This document shows positions 25,010 through 33,144 of a stretch of DNA of 36,799 nucleotides, one piece after another. The position numbers and the translations under genes are program-made. Within the stretch, counting starts at the first letter, position 1. Every line of letters starts with the position of its first letter. The notes beneath the pieces were generated by a model that was not told the DNA's origin, did no database searches, and was given only the letters and a program-made list of their open reading frames with translations. The DNA lies in NCBI GenBank assembly GCA_034437615.1, contig DAOTTW010000062.1:1-36799 (forward strand). Direction: 5' to 3'. The stretch is from DAOTTW01 sp034437615. GTDB lineage: Bacteria > Chloroflexota > Anaerolineae > Aggregatilineales > Phototrophicaceae.

Positions 25010-26560
25010 ATGATGGATAACAACGTATACATCTTGACAACGGTTTTCATCACCCTGTTAGGGGCGGCGCTTTCGCTGTTGCTAGCACGCTATAACCGCG
25101 TGCAACGTATCATCGCCCTCATCACCAGCACAATTGCCTTTGCCGCCAGCCTGGGCGTGTTGCTACAAGTGATCGAAAGTGGGCCGCAGACGTACCGTAT
25201 GGGGGGCTGGGTGCCGCCCTATGGCATTGTGCTGGTGGCGGATAACCTCTCGGCGCTGTTTGGCTTCATGGCTGCGTCGGTGATGCTCTGTGGCATGATC
25301 TACGCCTACTTCTTCAAGGATAAAGCGGGCACCTATCCGGCCTTTTTCCCGCTATTCCTGATGATGGAAACCGGGCTGAACGGGGCTTTCTACACGGGCG
25401 ACCTGTTTTCGCTGTTCGTCTTCTTTGAATTGATGGTGATTTCATCCGTCACGCTTACGGCCATCTCGGATGATCGCCTGGGGTTAGAAGCGGCCTTCAA
25501 GTACGTGTTTATCAGCGGCATCGGCTCGTTTTTCCTGCTGCTTGGCATCGCCGCCATGTATGGCGCATTTGGCACGCTGAACCTGGCGGACATGGCGCAG
25601 CAATTGCAGGCGATGGGCGCTGAGCGGCCCTTGCTGGCGAACGCCGCCGCTGTCATGCTGACCGGGGCCTTCTTGCTGAAAAGCGCGGTGTTTCCGTTTC
25701 ACTTCTGGCAGCCGGATTTTCACACCACAGCGCCGACGCCTGTCTCGGCTATGTTGTCGTCGGTGATTGTGAAGGTCGGTATCTACGGCATCATACGTCT
25801 AATAACGCTGCTGTTCACCGTCGAAGCGCCGCAGGTCGGGCAAATCCTGATTGTGCTGGGTATTGTGGGCATCTTCTTCGGCAGCTTCAGCGCTATGCAG
25901 ACGTATAACGGCAAGCGCTTGCTGGCCTATTCGACCATCAGCCAGATCGGGTTTATCCTGGTGCCGCTCGGCTGGTACGCCAGCGCGCCCGCAGATACGG
26001 ACCCTGCGCTGCGCAATCTGGCGCTGACGGCTGCCATCGTCTATGCGTTTAGCCACGCCTTCATCAAATCCGGCCTGCTGATGACGATGGGGCTGGTGGC
26101 CAGCTATACCAAGCCTAAAAGCGCAGATTTCAAGGATTTAGAGGGCGTCGGGCGCAAAATTCCGGCGATTGTGGGCGTGTTGTGGTTCCTGGGCGGCATG
26201 GCGCTAGCAGGCATCCCACCCCTGAGCGGCTTCATCGGCAAGCTGACTATCGTGCAGAGCGGCGTCGGCATCGGGCAATGGCTGGCGCTGTTCCTGCTGG
26301 TTTTCGGCGGCATACTGACCACAATCTACATGTACCGCGCCTGGCAATACGTCTTCCAGACGAAGGTCGAAAAAGAGGCCATGACTGTCAAAATCAAAGA
26401 CGCAGGCGATAGCGCACTGGCTCCGGCTATTTTGATCGGCGTGACCGTCGTGCTGGGCCTGTATGCCCGTCCACTGGTGCAATTTGCCGAACAGACCGTG
26501 CTCAACCTCAACGACCCCGATATTTACATCAACGCCGTGCGGCTGTTCACAGGGAGCTAG
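25010..26560 (+). CDS. mrpD: Mrp Na+/H+ antiporter subunit D
   Basis: A 516-residue NuoN/NuoM-like antiporter subunit with about 14 membrane helices. Key residues are E140 (FFELMVISS), K224 (LLKSAVFPFHFWQPD) and K255. The length is normal. Two ATG codons in tandem (25010 and 25013) are equally likely starts, and a Shine-Dalgarno is weak. It follows mrpC after 57 bases. It probably forms the second proton/cation channel of the complex. Confidence 0.95.
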   Translation: MMDNNVYILTTVFITLLGAALSLLLARYNRVQRIIALITSTIAFAASLGVLLQVIESGPQTYRMGGWVPPYGIVLVADNLSALFGFMAASVMLCGMIYAYFFKDKAGTYPAFFPLFLMMETGLNGAFYTGDLFSLFVFFELMVISSVTLTAISDDRLGLEAAFKYVFISGIGSFFLLLGIAAMYGAFGTLNLADMAQQLQAMGAERPLLANAAAVMLTGAFLLKSAVFPFHFWQPDFHTTAPTPVSAMLSSVIVKVGIYGIIRLITLLFTVEAPQVGQILIVLGIVGIFFGSFSAMQTYNGKRLLAYSTISQIGFILVPLGWYASAPADTDPALRNLALTAAIVYAFSHAFIKSGLLMTMGLVASYTKPKSADFKDLEGVGRKIPAIVGVLWFLGGMALAGIPPLSGFIGKLTIVQSGVGIGQWLALFLLVFGGILTTIYMYRAWQYVFQTKVEKEAMTVKIKDAGDSALAPAILIGVTVVLGLYARPLVQFAEQTVLNLNDPDIYINAVRLFTGS

Positions 26561-26564
26561 CGCT

Positions 26565-27089
26565 ATGTTCCGTACTGCACTCTTTGCAATTCCGATGATG
26601 TTCGCCTGGGTCGTTATCTCCGGGCAGTTATCCTGGCAGGGGCTTGTTGTGGGCTACATCTTCGGCTATGCCATCATCCTACTGCTGCGCGTGAATACAC
26701 CGGGCTTTGATGGCAAAGGCGAACCGATCAGCCTGCGTAATCCGTTGGGGCGTCTCGTACAGCTCGTCGTTTACGTGGCCGTGCTGACCTTCGACGTGGC
26801 GATCAGTGGCCTGGACGTAGCGCGGCGCGTGTTGCAAACCCCAATGGACATCAAACCCGGCATCTATCGCATTTCTACACAGGACGAGGGCAAAAACCGC
26901 GTCATTTCTGCCCTGAGCGCACACGCCATTACCATCACGCCCGGCGAACTGGTGATTGATTATGACGGTGAGGACGATGGCACCATGCTGATACACGTGC
27001 TGGACCGGGACGCCTCTACACAAGAAAAGCTGGAGGACGATCAGAGGCAACGTCTGAAGCGCATCAAGGGTATACTGGGGCTGTCGTAG
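26565..27089 (+). CDS. mrpE: Mrp Na+/H+ antiporter subunit E
   Basis: 174 residues from the ATG at 26565, preceded by AGGGAG and four bases after the mrpD stop. Upstream in-frame codons belong to the mrpD overlap. Two N-terminal membrane helices, then a cytoplasmic domain with KPGIYRIST and SAHAITITPGELVIDYDG, where the MnhE signature TPGTL appears as TPGEL. The role is assembly and stability of the complex. Confidence 0.94.
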   Translation: MFRTALFAIPMMFAWVVISGQLSWQGLVVGYIFGYAIILLLRVNTPGFDGKGEPISLRNPLGRLVQLVVYVAVLTFDVAISGLDVARRVLQTPMDIKPGIYRISTQDEGKNRVISALSAHAITITPGELVIDYDGEDDGTMLIHVLDRDASTQEKLEDDQRQRLKRIKGILGLS

Positions 27090-27115
27090 TAGTCATAGCA
27101 GAGGATTCTGACATT

Positions 27116-27397
27116 ATGATCGAAAGCGCATTCGCAAACATCGTACTGGACGTAAGCCTTGTTATCATGGTGATCTTACTACCATTGGCAGGCTATCGCG
27201 CCCTGCGGGGTTCAGGCACCGCTGATCGCCTGCTCGGTGTGGATATGATTACAACGTTGCTGACCGGGCTGGTGGTGCTGCTGGCCCCCGTCGAAGATAG
27301 CCCGACGATCATCGACCTGGGGATTGTGCTGGCAGCGCTGTCTTTCGTCGCCACGATCAGCATTGCCCGCTACATCTCCGAAGGGCGTGCGCTGTAA
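27116..27397 (+). CDS. mrpF: Mrp Na+/H+ antiporter subunit F
   Basis: A 93-residue MnhF protein with three membrane helices and the family segment RALRGSGTADRLLGVDMI. GAGG lies upstream of the ATG. Its TAA shares one base with the mrpG ATG, suggesting translational coupling. Confidence 0.95.
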   Translation: MIESAFANIVLDVSLVIMVILLPLAGYRALRGSGTADRLLGVDMITTLLTGLVVLLAPVEDSPTIIDLGIVLAALSFVATISIARYISEGRAL

Positions 27398-27771
27398 TGA
27401 CCGTACTTTTAGAAACTGTCGGCGCGCTGTTTGTCGCCGTTGGCGTGCTCTTCAATGCGCTGGGTGTCATCGGCATTCTGCGCCTGCCGGATACCTACAG
27501 TCGGCTTCATGCGACGGGCAAAACGGGCACGCTCGGCGTCGTGATGATCTGCGTTGGGGTGGCCTGCATCATGCCAGCAACCGCCCTGAAAGCCATCGCC
27601 CTGATTGTCTTTATGATTTTTAGCAACCCGCTGACCTCTCATGCGGTGGCGACGGCGGTCAATCGCTCGGGATTCCGAGAGGCTGAAGCACAACCCGCGA
27701 CATTTAGCCGCACGCAGGACATGTCGGCCGTACAGCAGGCCGACGAACAAGCGCAGGCCGAAAAATCGTAA
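27397..27771 (+). CDS. mrpG: Mrp Na+/H+ antiporter subunit G
   Basis: 124 residues with three membrane helices. The signature GILRLPDTYSRLHATGKTGT at about 26-45 and FSNPLTSHAVA at about 75 identify MnhG. A polar C-terminal tail of about 35 residues (EAEAQPATFSRTQ onward) is extra compared with short homologues. It is the last gene of the operon; a repeat pair follows. Confidence 0.95.
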   Translation: MTVLLETVGALFVAVGVLFNALGVIGILRLPDTYSRLHATGKTGTLGVVMICVGVACIMPATALKAIALIVFMIFSNPLTSHAVATAVNRSGFREAEAQPATFSRTQDMSAVQQADEQAQAEKS

Positions 27772-27783
27772 CGACTCCGACGC

Positions 27784-27837
27784 GGGCGGGTCATGACACG
27801 CCCCTACAGGATGCATCTGTGTAGGGGCGGCGTCAGC
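27784..27837. repeat. Paired hairpins after mrpG with CCCCTAC / GTAGGGG borders
   Basis: Hairpin one spans 27784-27803 (GGGCG outer arm, GTCATGAC inner palindrome, CGCCC). It is followed by CCTACAGGATGCATCTGTGTAGGGG, itself a palindrome whose borders are CCCCTACA and TGTGTAGGGG. A GGCGGC/GCCG hairpin follows. The inverted-pair layout is the same as at 1-103 and 1225-1290. It lies between convergent genes and may terminate both. Confidence 0.7.
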
Positions 27838-27853
27838 CGTATTGCTTGCTACA

Positions 27854-28825
27854 TTAGGCCGTTGCGATGTCATCCCACACGCGCACACCATCCACGCTTT
27901 GCGCGGCCTGCACCGCATTGCGTATCGCCTGCGTGACCATCTCAGCGGCAAATGCCCCGATCAGGTTGACATCGACATCTTGCATGGTACCAGAGGCCAA
28001 CGTGAAGAGCGTATCGCCGTCGTAAAGCGTGTGGGCTGGCTTTACGGCGCGTGCAATGCCATCGTGCGCCATCTGCGAGACGCGCTGCGCCTGCGCCTTG
28101 CTCAGTTTGGCATTGGTGGCTACGGCACCGATGACCGTGTTGCTGCGCCCGCCGATCTGTTGCTCACGGTTGGCGCGTAAGGCATTCAGTGCGCCCATAT
28201 ACGTATCGCCATCGGGCGGCACGCGCACCCCGGCCATGATTTCGCCAGCCTCACCGATGACATCCCCCACAGAATTCACCGCCACCAACGCCGAGACGAT
28301 CAAGCCGCCACCGAGATTCATACTAGCAGAGCCGATGCCGCCCTTCGTGGCAAACTGCTTGCCCATAAACGCGCCGATCATTGCGCCTGTGCCTGCGCCG
28401 ACGCTGCCCTGTGCGACCTGTGCGCTACCAGCTATTTTGCAGGCGTTGTAGGCGGCTTCTGCATCCGGGTAAGCCTCTGCTTGGCCGATGGCCAGATCAA
28501 ATAAGATGGCTGCCGGGACGATGGGCACAACCAGGTTTTCGCCCGCCGGATAGCCGATTTTGCGCTCAGCCAGATAGCGCATGACGCCATCTGCGGCCCC
28601 TAAGCCGAAAGCGCTGCCGCCGCTAAGCACAACGGCATTCACATGCTGTACGACGTTATCGGGGTCCATGACGTGCGCTTCTCGTGTGCCCGGTGCGCCG
28701 CCGCGCACATCCACCGCGCCGACCGTCTCCGGTGGGCAGAGGATGACCGTGCAGCCTGTGGCGGCGTCTAGCATGGTGGCGTGCCCAACGCGAAAGCCAG
28801 GTACATCTGTCAGTGTGTTTTTCAT
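27854..28825 (-). CDS. P1 family (DmpA-like) self-processing aminopeptidase
   Basis: A 323-residue protein of the Ntn-like DmpA/peptidase S58 family. It has GFRVGHAT, CPPETVGAVDVRGGAPGT, LSGGSAFGL and GGIGSAS segments. The self-cleavage site is most likely N229-T230 in GGRSNTVIGAVATNA, leaving T230 as N-terminal nucleophile of the beta chain; many relatives read NTT at this site. There is no signal peptide. Members hydrolyse N-terminal L- or D-amino acids or beta-peptides, and the substrate is not predictable. An AGGA precedes the ATG. It may be cotranscribed with the acyl-CoA synthetase upstream, though a repeat lies between. Confidence 0.92.
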   Translation of the reverse strand: MKNTLTDVPGFRVGHATMLDAATGCTVILCPPETVGAVDVRGGAPGTREAHVMDPDNVVQHVNAVVLSGGSAFGLGAADGVMRYLAERKIGYPAGENLVVPIVPAAILFDLAIGQAEAYPDAEAAYNACKIAGSAQVAQGSVGAGTGAMIGAFMGKQFATKGGIGSASMNLGGGLIVSALVAVNSVGDVIGEAGEIMAGVRVPPDGDTYMGALNALRANREQQIGGRSNTVIGAVATNAKLSKAQAQRVSQMAHDGIARAVKPAHTLYDGDTLFTLASGTMQDVDVNLIGAFAAEMVTQAIRNAVQAAQSVDGVRVWDDIATA

Positions 28826-28852
28826 GGGATGTTATCCTAACATCAATTATGC

Positions 28853-28886
28853 GTAGGGGCGCAATGTATTGTATTGCGCCCAGGGC
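28853..28886. repeat. Dispersed hairpin repeat, CAAT-arm type
   Basis: GTAGGG border, then GGGCGCAAT (28857-28865), loop GTATTGT, ATTGCGCCC (28873-28881), then AGGGC. The 9-bp stem is perfect. It resembles the imperfect element at 2138-2175 in border, arms and tail. Confidence 0.8.
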
Positions 28887-28893
28887 TTATCTA

Positions 28894-30468
28894 TTAATCG
28901 CTGATACGGGATTTTTCGCCGGTGAATTGTTCGCGTAGCGTGCGCTTCAGCACCTTCCCTGCGGCGTTACGTGGCAATTCGTCCACAAAGGCGACGGATT
29001 GCGGCACCTTGAACTTAGCGAGGTTCGCCTGGCAATGCGCGATAATCTCACCCTCGCTGATGCTGCTGCCTGCTTTGCGCACAACGATAGCCTTGCCCGT
29101 TTCGCCCCAGCGTTCATGCGGCACACCGATCACACCGACATCAGCCACAGCGTCTAGCTGAAAGATCACCTGCTCAATCTCTGCCGGGTAGACGTTCTCG
29201 CCGCCGCTAATATACATGTCTTTATAGCGGTCCACGATGTAAATACAACCGTCAGCGTCAATCATGCCCGCATCACCCGAATGCAGCCAGCGGTTGCCGT
29301 GCGCATCGTAAGAAAAGCTCTTTGCGTTGGCGTCCTCGCGCTTCCAGTAGCCCGGTGTGATGTTCGGGCCACTGATAACCACTTCGCCCACCTCACCAAC
29401 CGCCACATCGCTGCGTGCTTCATCCACCACACGCACGCGGGTATGCAGCAGGGGCTTGCCCACCGAGGTCGGCTTGTCCATCACCAGGCGCTTCGCGATC
29501 AAAAACACGGTGGGGCTGGTCTCCGTCATGCCGAAACCAAGCTGCACGATAATGCCTTTCTCGGCATACGTCTTGAGCAGTGTCGCGGGCATCGGCGCGC
29601 CGCCACAGCCCCAGCTTTCGATGTGCGAGAGGTCCGTTTGCATAAAAGCGTCGTGCTGGCTCAGAAATAAATAGATCGCAGGCACGCCGAAAAAGTGCGT
29701 CACGCCCAATTCAGGGTCGGTGATGGTTTGCAGCGTCAGCGCCGGGTCATATGCGCGGGCGATGATATTCGTGCCGCCATGATGAAACAGCGGGTTCGCG
29801 TATAAATTCAGGCCACCCGTATGAAACAGCGGCAGCACCACATAATGCACGCTATTCTGATTGATGCCTGTCGGTTGGCTGATATTGACCATATTCCAGA
29901 AGGTCATGCCGTGCGTAATCAGCACCCCTTTCGGGCGTCCGGTGGTGCCTGCGGTGTACATGATAGTCATCACCGTATCATGTGTGGTCTGCGGGGCCAT
30001 CGTGAGCGTGCTGCTGGTGCCGTTTACGGCGTCGTCGTAGCTAGTGTTGTCGTCAAGCGGCGCTGCGCCCAGGTCAATGCGCAGCACATGCCTGGCCCCG
30101 GTCTGCTGCTGTAATTCGGGGATTTGCGCGTAAAATTCGGCGTCGTAGACCAGCCCTTTCGCCTCTGCATCGTTCAGGATGAAGATCAGTTCCGGGTTGG
30201 CCAGCCGCCAATTTAAAGGCAGCATCACCGCGCCGAGCTTGACGCACGCGAACTGAAATTCAAAGAATTCGCTGCAATTTTTGGCCAGAATCGCCACATG
30301 GTCCCCGGCCTGTATGCCCCATGCATCCCGTAAATAGGCCGCGAGTTTTCCGGCGCGCTCGTTCATCTGCGCGTAGGTGTAGCGGCGTCCGCTGTGCTGG
30401 TCGATCATGGCCAGCTTATCGGGCGTGCGGTCCGCGTTGAAGGCAATCCAATCAGAGGCTAAAACCAT
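28894..30468 (-). CDS. Acyl-CoA synthetase (AMP-forming, class I adenylate-forming)
   Basis: 524 residues from the ATG at 30468, which has GGAG seven bases upstream; an ATG at 30483 is in frame but lacks such a site. Motifs of the family: MYTAGTTGRPKGVLITH (phosphate loop), GFGMTETSP, LHSGDAGMIDADGCIYIVDR, KDMYISGGENVYPAEIE (hinge) and the C-terminal PRNAAGKVLKR lysine. It activates a carboxylic acid, probably a fatty or aryl acid, to its CoA thioester in the cytoplasm. Chain-length preference cannot be read. It lies 42 bases after the GT-B gene on the same strand. Confidence 0.92.
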   Translation of the reverse strand: MVLASDWIAFNADRTPDKLAMIDQHSGRRYTYAQMNERAGKLAAYLRDAWGIQAGDHVAILAKNCSEFFEFQFACVKLGAVMLPLNWRLANPELIFILNDAEAKGLVYDAEFYAQIPELQQQTGARHVLRIDLGAAPLDDNTSYDDAVNGTSSTLTMAPQTTHDTVMTIMYTAGTTGRPKGVLITHGMTFWNMVNISQPTGINQNSVHYVVLPLFHTGGLNLYANPLFHHGGTNIIARAYDPALTLQTITDPELGVTHFFGVPAIYLFLSQHDAFMQTDLSHIESWGCGGAPMPATLLKTYAEKGIIVQLGFGMTETSPTVFLIAKRLVMDKPTSVGKPLLHTRVRVVDEARSDVAVGEVGEVVISGPNITPGYWKREDANAKSFSYDAHGNRWLHSGDAGMIDADGCIYIVDRYKDMYISGGENVYPAEIEQVIFQLDAVADVGVIGVPHERWGETGKAIVVRKAGSSISEGEIIAHCQANLAKFKVPQSVAFVDELPRNAAGKVLKRTLREQFTGEKSRISD

Positions 30469-30510
30469 TCGCTGTCTCCACAAAGCAATATTTGATCTAT
30501 TGCGGCTATT

Positions 30511-31608
30511 TTAGCGCATTGCCCCCGAATTTTCTGTTGCCATCTGCATCAGACGCGCTGCAATCACCCTGTCACCATCTGTTGAGATGTGTGGCCACGT
30601 GTAATCCCGTGCCATCAGCATATCCAGGTAATCCACCCACGCGCCTGCATCGAAGGCGTCTTTGTCCAGTTGGATGCTGTTACAGTAGCGCTGCATCCCA
30701 TCATGCAAAAGGCCATGTTCGCGCCAATGTGGGCGAAACGGGTAAATCATGGCTGTGCGGTGCCCGATGACCTCAGAGACCGTCGAACCGCCCAGCTTGC
30801 CGACCACCACATCCGCCGCCGCCAACATCTCATGGAAGTTAGGCCGTTCAACAGGCACCAGCCGCACATTCGGCAGATGCTTCACCGGCTCATAAGCCCC
30901 CGGCGTGACCAAAAACGTCCAGTGTGACAGGTCACGCAGGCGCGAGACATCGCCGCCCGCCCAGCCAAAACCGCCCATCGACAGCAAGGCCGTGTGATGA
31001 TCGTCTGGGACGTTGAATTCTGCGCGCACAGCGGCGCGGCTGCTGCTCACGGGGTTGATAAGCAGGGGGGCCTCTTCAATGCGCTCCGGCTGAAACATGT
31101 CGAATTCATGCGCGAACGGCACCCGCAACACCAGATCGGCTTTCCAGTACGATGCGCGGATGGCATCAATCACAGGCTGGTAGGTTGGATGATCCGCGAT
31201 GTAATGGCCATACACCCAATCCCAGGTGAAATGCGTAATCATCACACTCGGCACGCCTGCGGCTTCTGCGATGTCAAAGGCGACGGGCACAATATCGACA
31301 GCGATCACATCCACGTTGTTTTCGCGAATCCACGCGGCTTCTTGCTGCACGACATGCGGCTGACGTTGCAAAAAATCCGCATACCAGGCCAGTGTCGCAG
31401 GCACATCAACCGTCATGCTGTCTTTCTGCACCATGCCGATGTCGTATTGCACCGGGTAGCGCGTCACACCCGGAAAATCGAAAAATTTCATGGGGGCAGT
31501 GGAGCGCACAGAGACCTGTACGCCGTGTTTGCTTAGTTGGCGGATGACGGCTTGCTGACGGGCGGCGTGGCCATAGCCGTGCCCGCTGATATAGTAGGCG
31601 ATGTGCAA
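30511..31608 (-). CDS. GT-B fold glycosyltransferase-like protein
   Basis: 365 residues, starting at a TTG codon (31606-31608) with GGAG seven bases upstream. The opening HIAYYISGHGYGHAARQ matches the GT-B domain that is fused N-terminal to sugar kinases in plant L-arabinokinase and occurs alone in bacteria. The C-terminal half has LLSMGGFGWAGG, ADVVVGKLGGSTVSEVIGH and PFRPHWREHGLL, a MurG-like nucleotide-sugar site. It is probably a cytoplasmic glycosyltransferase of unknown acceptor. It is the first gene of a possible unit with the acyl-CoA synthetase. Confidence 0.8.
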   Translation of the reverse strand: MHIAYYISGHGYGHAARQQAVIRQLSKHGVQVSVRSTAPMKFFDFPGVTRYPVQYDIGMVQKDSMTVDVPATLAWYADFLQRQPHVVQQEAAWIRENNVDVIAVDIVPVAFDIAEAAGVPSVMITHFTWDWVYGHYIADHPTYQPVIDAIRASYWKADLVLRVPFAHEFDMFQPERIEEAPLLINPVSSSRAAVRAEFNVPDDHHTALLSMGGFGWAGGDVSRLRDLSHWTFLVTPGAYEPVKHLPNVRLVPVERPNFHEMLAAADVVVGKLGGSTVSEVIGHRTAMIYPFRPHWREHGLLHDGMQRYCNSIQLDKDAFDAGAWVDYLDMLMARDYTWPHISTDGDRVIAARLMQMATENSGAMR

Positions 31609-31738
31609 GAGGCGGCTCCTTTGCTGTTTGTTGAGTGTGCTTGCATTGTGCTGATGTTTTTACCCTAGCGCAAGCGGTTCTATTCAAAGAGTTGCACTGG
31701 TTGAACACATGGTTTCGCCCAGTCAACGGTTTGTGCAG

Positions 31739-31775
31739 GGACAGGCCCATGTACCTGTCCGCGCCCAAACGGGCG
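31739..31775. repeat. Two adjacent intergenic hairpins
   Basis: GGACAGG (31739-31745), 8-base loop, CCTGTCC (31754-31760), then CGCCC (31762-31766), loop AAAC, GGGCG (31771-31775). The first is bordered by CAGGG, close to the TAGGG of the other repeats. Confidence 0.65.
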
Positions 31776-31817
31776 ATTTGCCACCAGATTGAAATACACC
31801 CATTCATTGTGGGTTGC

Positions 31818-31847
31818 TTGACAAGCGTTTTAAGTCCCTGCTATGCT
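31818..31847 (+). promoter_or_regulatory. Promoter of dprA (-35 and extended -10)
   Basis: A consensus TTGACA (31818-31823), an 18-base spacer and TATGCT (31842-31847) preceded by TGC. It is the best promoter match in the window. The ATG at 31843 falls inside the -10, so it cannot be the translation start of a transcript made here. Confidence 0.65.
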
Positions 31848-31893
31848 TCTCGCAAATAAGCAGCCCTGGCATAACAGCAAAAGGCAGATACTT

Positions 31894-33096
31894 GTGAGCG
31901 AAACCCATAGCAGCGATACGCGCTTCTGGCTTGGCTTTCATCGTGTGCAGGGCATCGGCGCGGCGCACATGACGCAGGTGATGCAGACGTTTGGCAGCGC
32001 TGAGGCCGCCTGGAAAGCCACAGATGACGATTTGCGAGCCGCTGGCCTGACGGATGCATTGCTGCGTAACCTGCACCAGACCCGCGACCGCTTAGACCTG
32101 GATGCAGAGCTAGATAAGGTGGCTGCGGCAGGTGCACATGCGCTGACGATGGCTGACACGGCGTATCCGCTTGGCCTGCGTCAGATCAGCGATGCGCCAC
32201 TATTGCTGTATGTGCGGGGTCAATTGCGAGCAGACGATTTGTTTTCGCTGGCGATAGTGGGCACGCGCCGCGCAACCCGTTATGGCCGTGATGTCGCTGA
32301 ACGTATGGCCTCAGCGCTGGCCAAGCAGGGCGTCACGATCATCTCTGGTTTGGCTGCCGGGGTGGATGCCAGCGCCCATGCGGGTGCGCTACGGGCTGAA
32401 GGGCGCACGCTGGCTGTGCTCGGTAACGGCATTGACCGCATCTATCCACAGGCAAACAGCGAAATGGCCGAATACATCGTGCGGCATGGCGCACTCATCA
32501 GCGAATTTCCACCGGGGACGCCGCCCATCGGCGCGAACTTCCCCCGGCGTAACCGCCTGCTGAGTGGCTTGGCGCTGGGTGTGCTGGTGGTCGAAGCGCC
32601 GGAGCGCAGCGGCGCGCTGATTACCGCAGAAGCCGCCCTGGAGCACGGCAAGGACGTTTTTGCTGTGCCCAATAACATCTTTAACCCGATGGGCACAGGC
32701 GCAAACCGCCTGCTGCAAGAGGGAGCGAAGCTGGTCATGCGCTCCGAGGACGTATTGGACGATCTGCGGCTCATATTAGAGCGTCAGCAGGCCCAATTAC
32801 GCTTTCACATGCCACAAGCCCGCCCTGTACGCCAAGCAGCCGCGTCTAACGGCGAGGCCACGACTAGCATCAGCGAGGCGACACCAACGGCAGCAGGTGG
32901 GCCAACTCCAAATGTGGCGCTACAGGGCATCGAAGCCGATGTGTTCGCGGTGCTGGAACACGACCCGCTGCACATAGACGACATTACACGCTTATCTGGC
33001 AAGGTCGCGCATGACGTGGCGGCCACACTTACCCTACTGGAATTAAAGGGGCTTGCGCTAGACTGCGGGGCTATGCAATATTGCCGCTCACATTAG
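31894..33096 (+). CDS. dprA: DNA-processing protein DprA/Smf
   Basis: 400 residues from the GTG at 31894, with AAGG about nine bases upstream. The longer reading from 31843 starts within the promoter -10. N-terminal helix-hairpin-helix-like region (FWLGFHRVQGIGAAHM). The Rossmann core has VGTRRATRYGRD, TIISGLAAGVDASAHAGAL, LAVLGNGIDRIYP, SEFPPGTPP, FPRRNRLLSGLA and VVEAPERSGALITAE. A C-terminal winged-helix (DML1-like) domain follows an A/T-rich linker. It binds incoming single-stranded DNA and loads RecA in natural transformation. Other competence genes are absent here. It is the first gene of a likely unit with manC and topA. Confidence 0.95.
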   Translation: MSETHSSDTRFWLGFHRVQGIGAAHMTQVMQTFGSAEAAWKATDDDLRAAGLTDALLRNLHQTRDRLDLDAELDKVAAAGAHALTMADTAYPLGLRQISDAPLLLYVRGQLRADDLFSLAIVGTRRATRYGRDVAERMASALAKQGVTIISGLAAGVDASAHAGALRAEGRTLAVLGNGIDRIYPQANSEMAEYIVRHGALISEFPPGTPPIGANFPRRNRLLSGLALGVLVVEAPERSGALITAEAALEHGKDVFAVPNNIFNPMGTGANRLLQEGAKLVMRSEDVLDDLRLILERQQAQLRFHMPQARPVRQAAASNGEATTSISEATPTAAGGPTPNVALQGIEADVFAVLEHDPLHIDDITRLSGKVAHDVAATLTLLELKGLALDCGAMQYCRSH

Positions 33097-33144
33097 ACGC
33101 GAACTAGAAAACTCAACACGCAATCCGAAAGGCGCAAGACCCTT

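Larger units (their letters stand above)
31609..31893. other. 285-base divergent intergenic region
   Basis: It contains the leader of the GT-B gene on the minus strand, a pair of hairpins at 31739-31775 and the dprA promoter at 31818-31847. No further gene is seen. Confidence 0.7.

Noticed and set aside
27409..27951. Minus-strand frame (180 codons) across mrpG and the repeat
   Set aside because: It crosses the mrpG gene and an intergenic hairpin pair and shows no protein-like pattern.
31843..31893. ATG start of dprA at 31843
   Set aside because: It lies inside the -10 element of the promoter; the GTG at 31894 has a ribosome site and fits the family's N-terminus.
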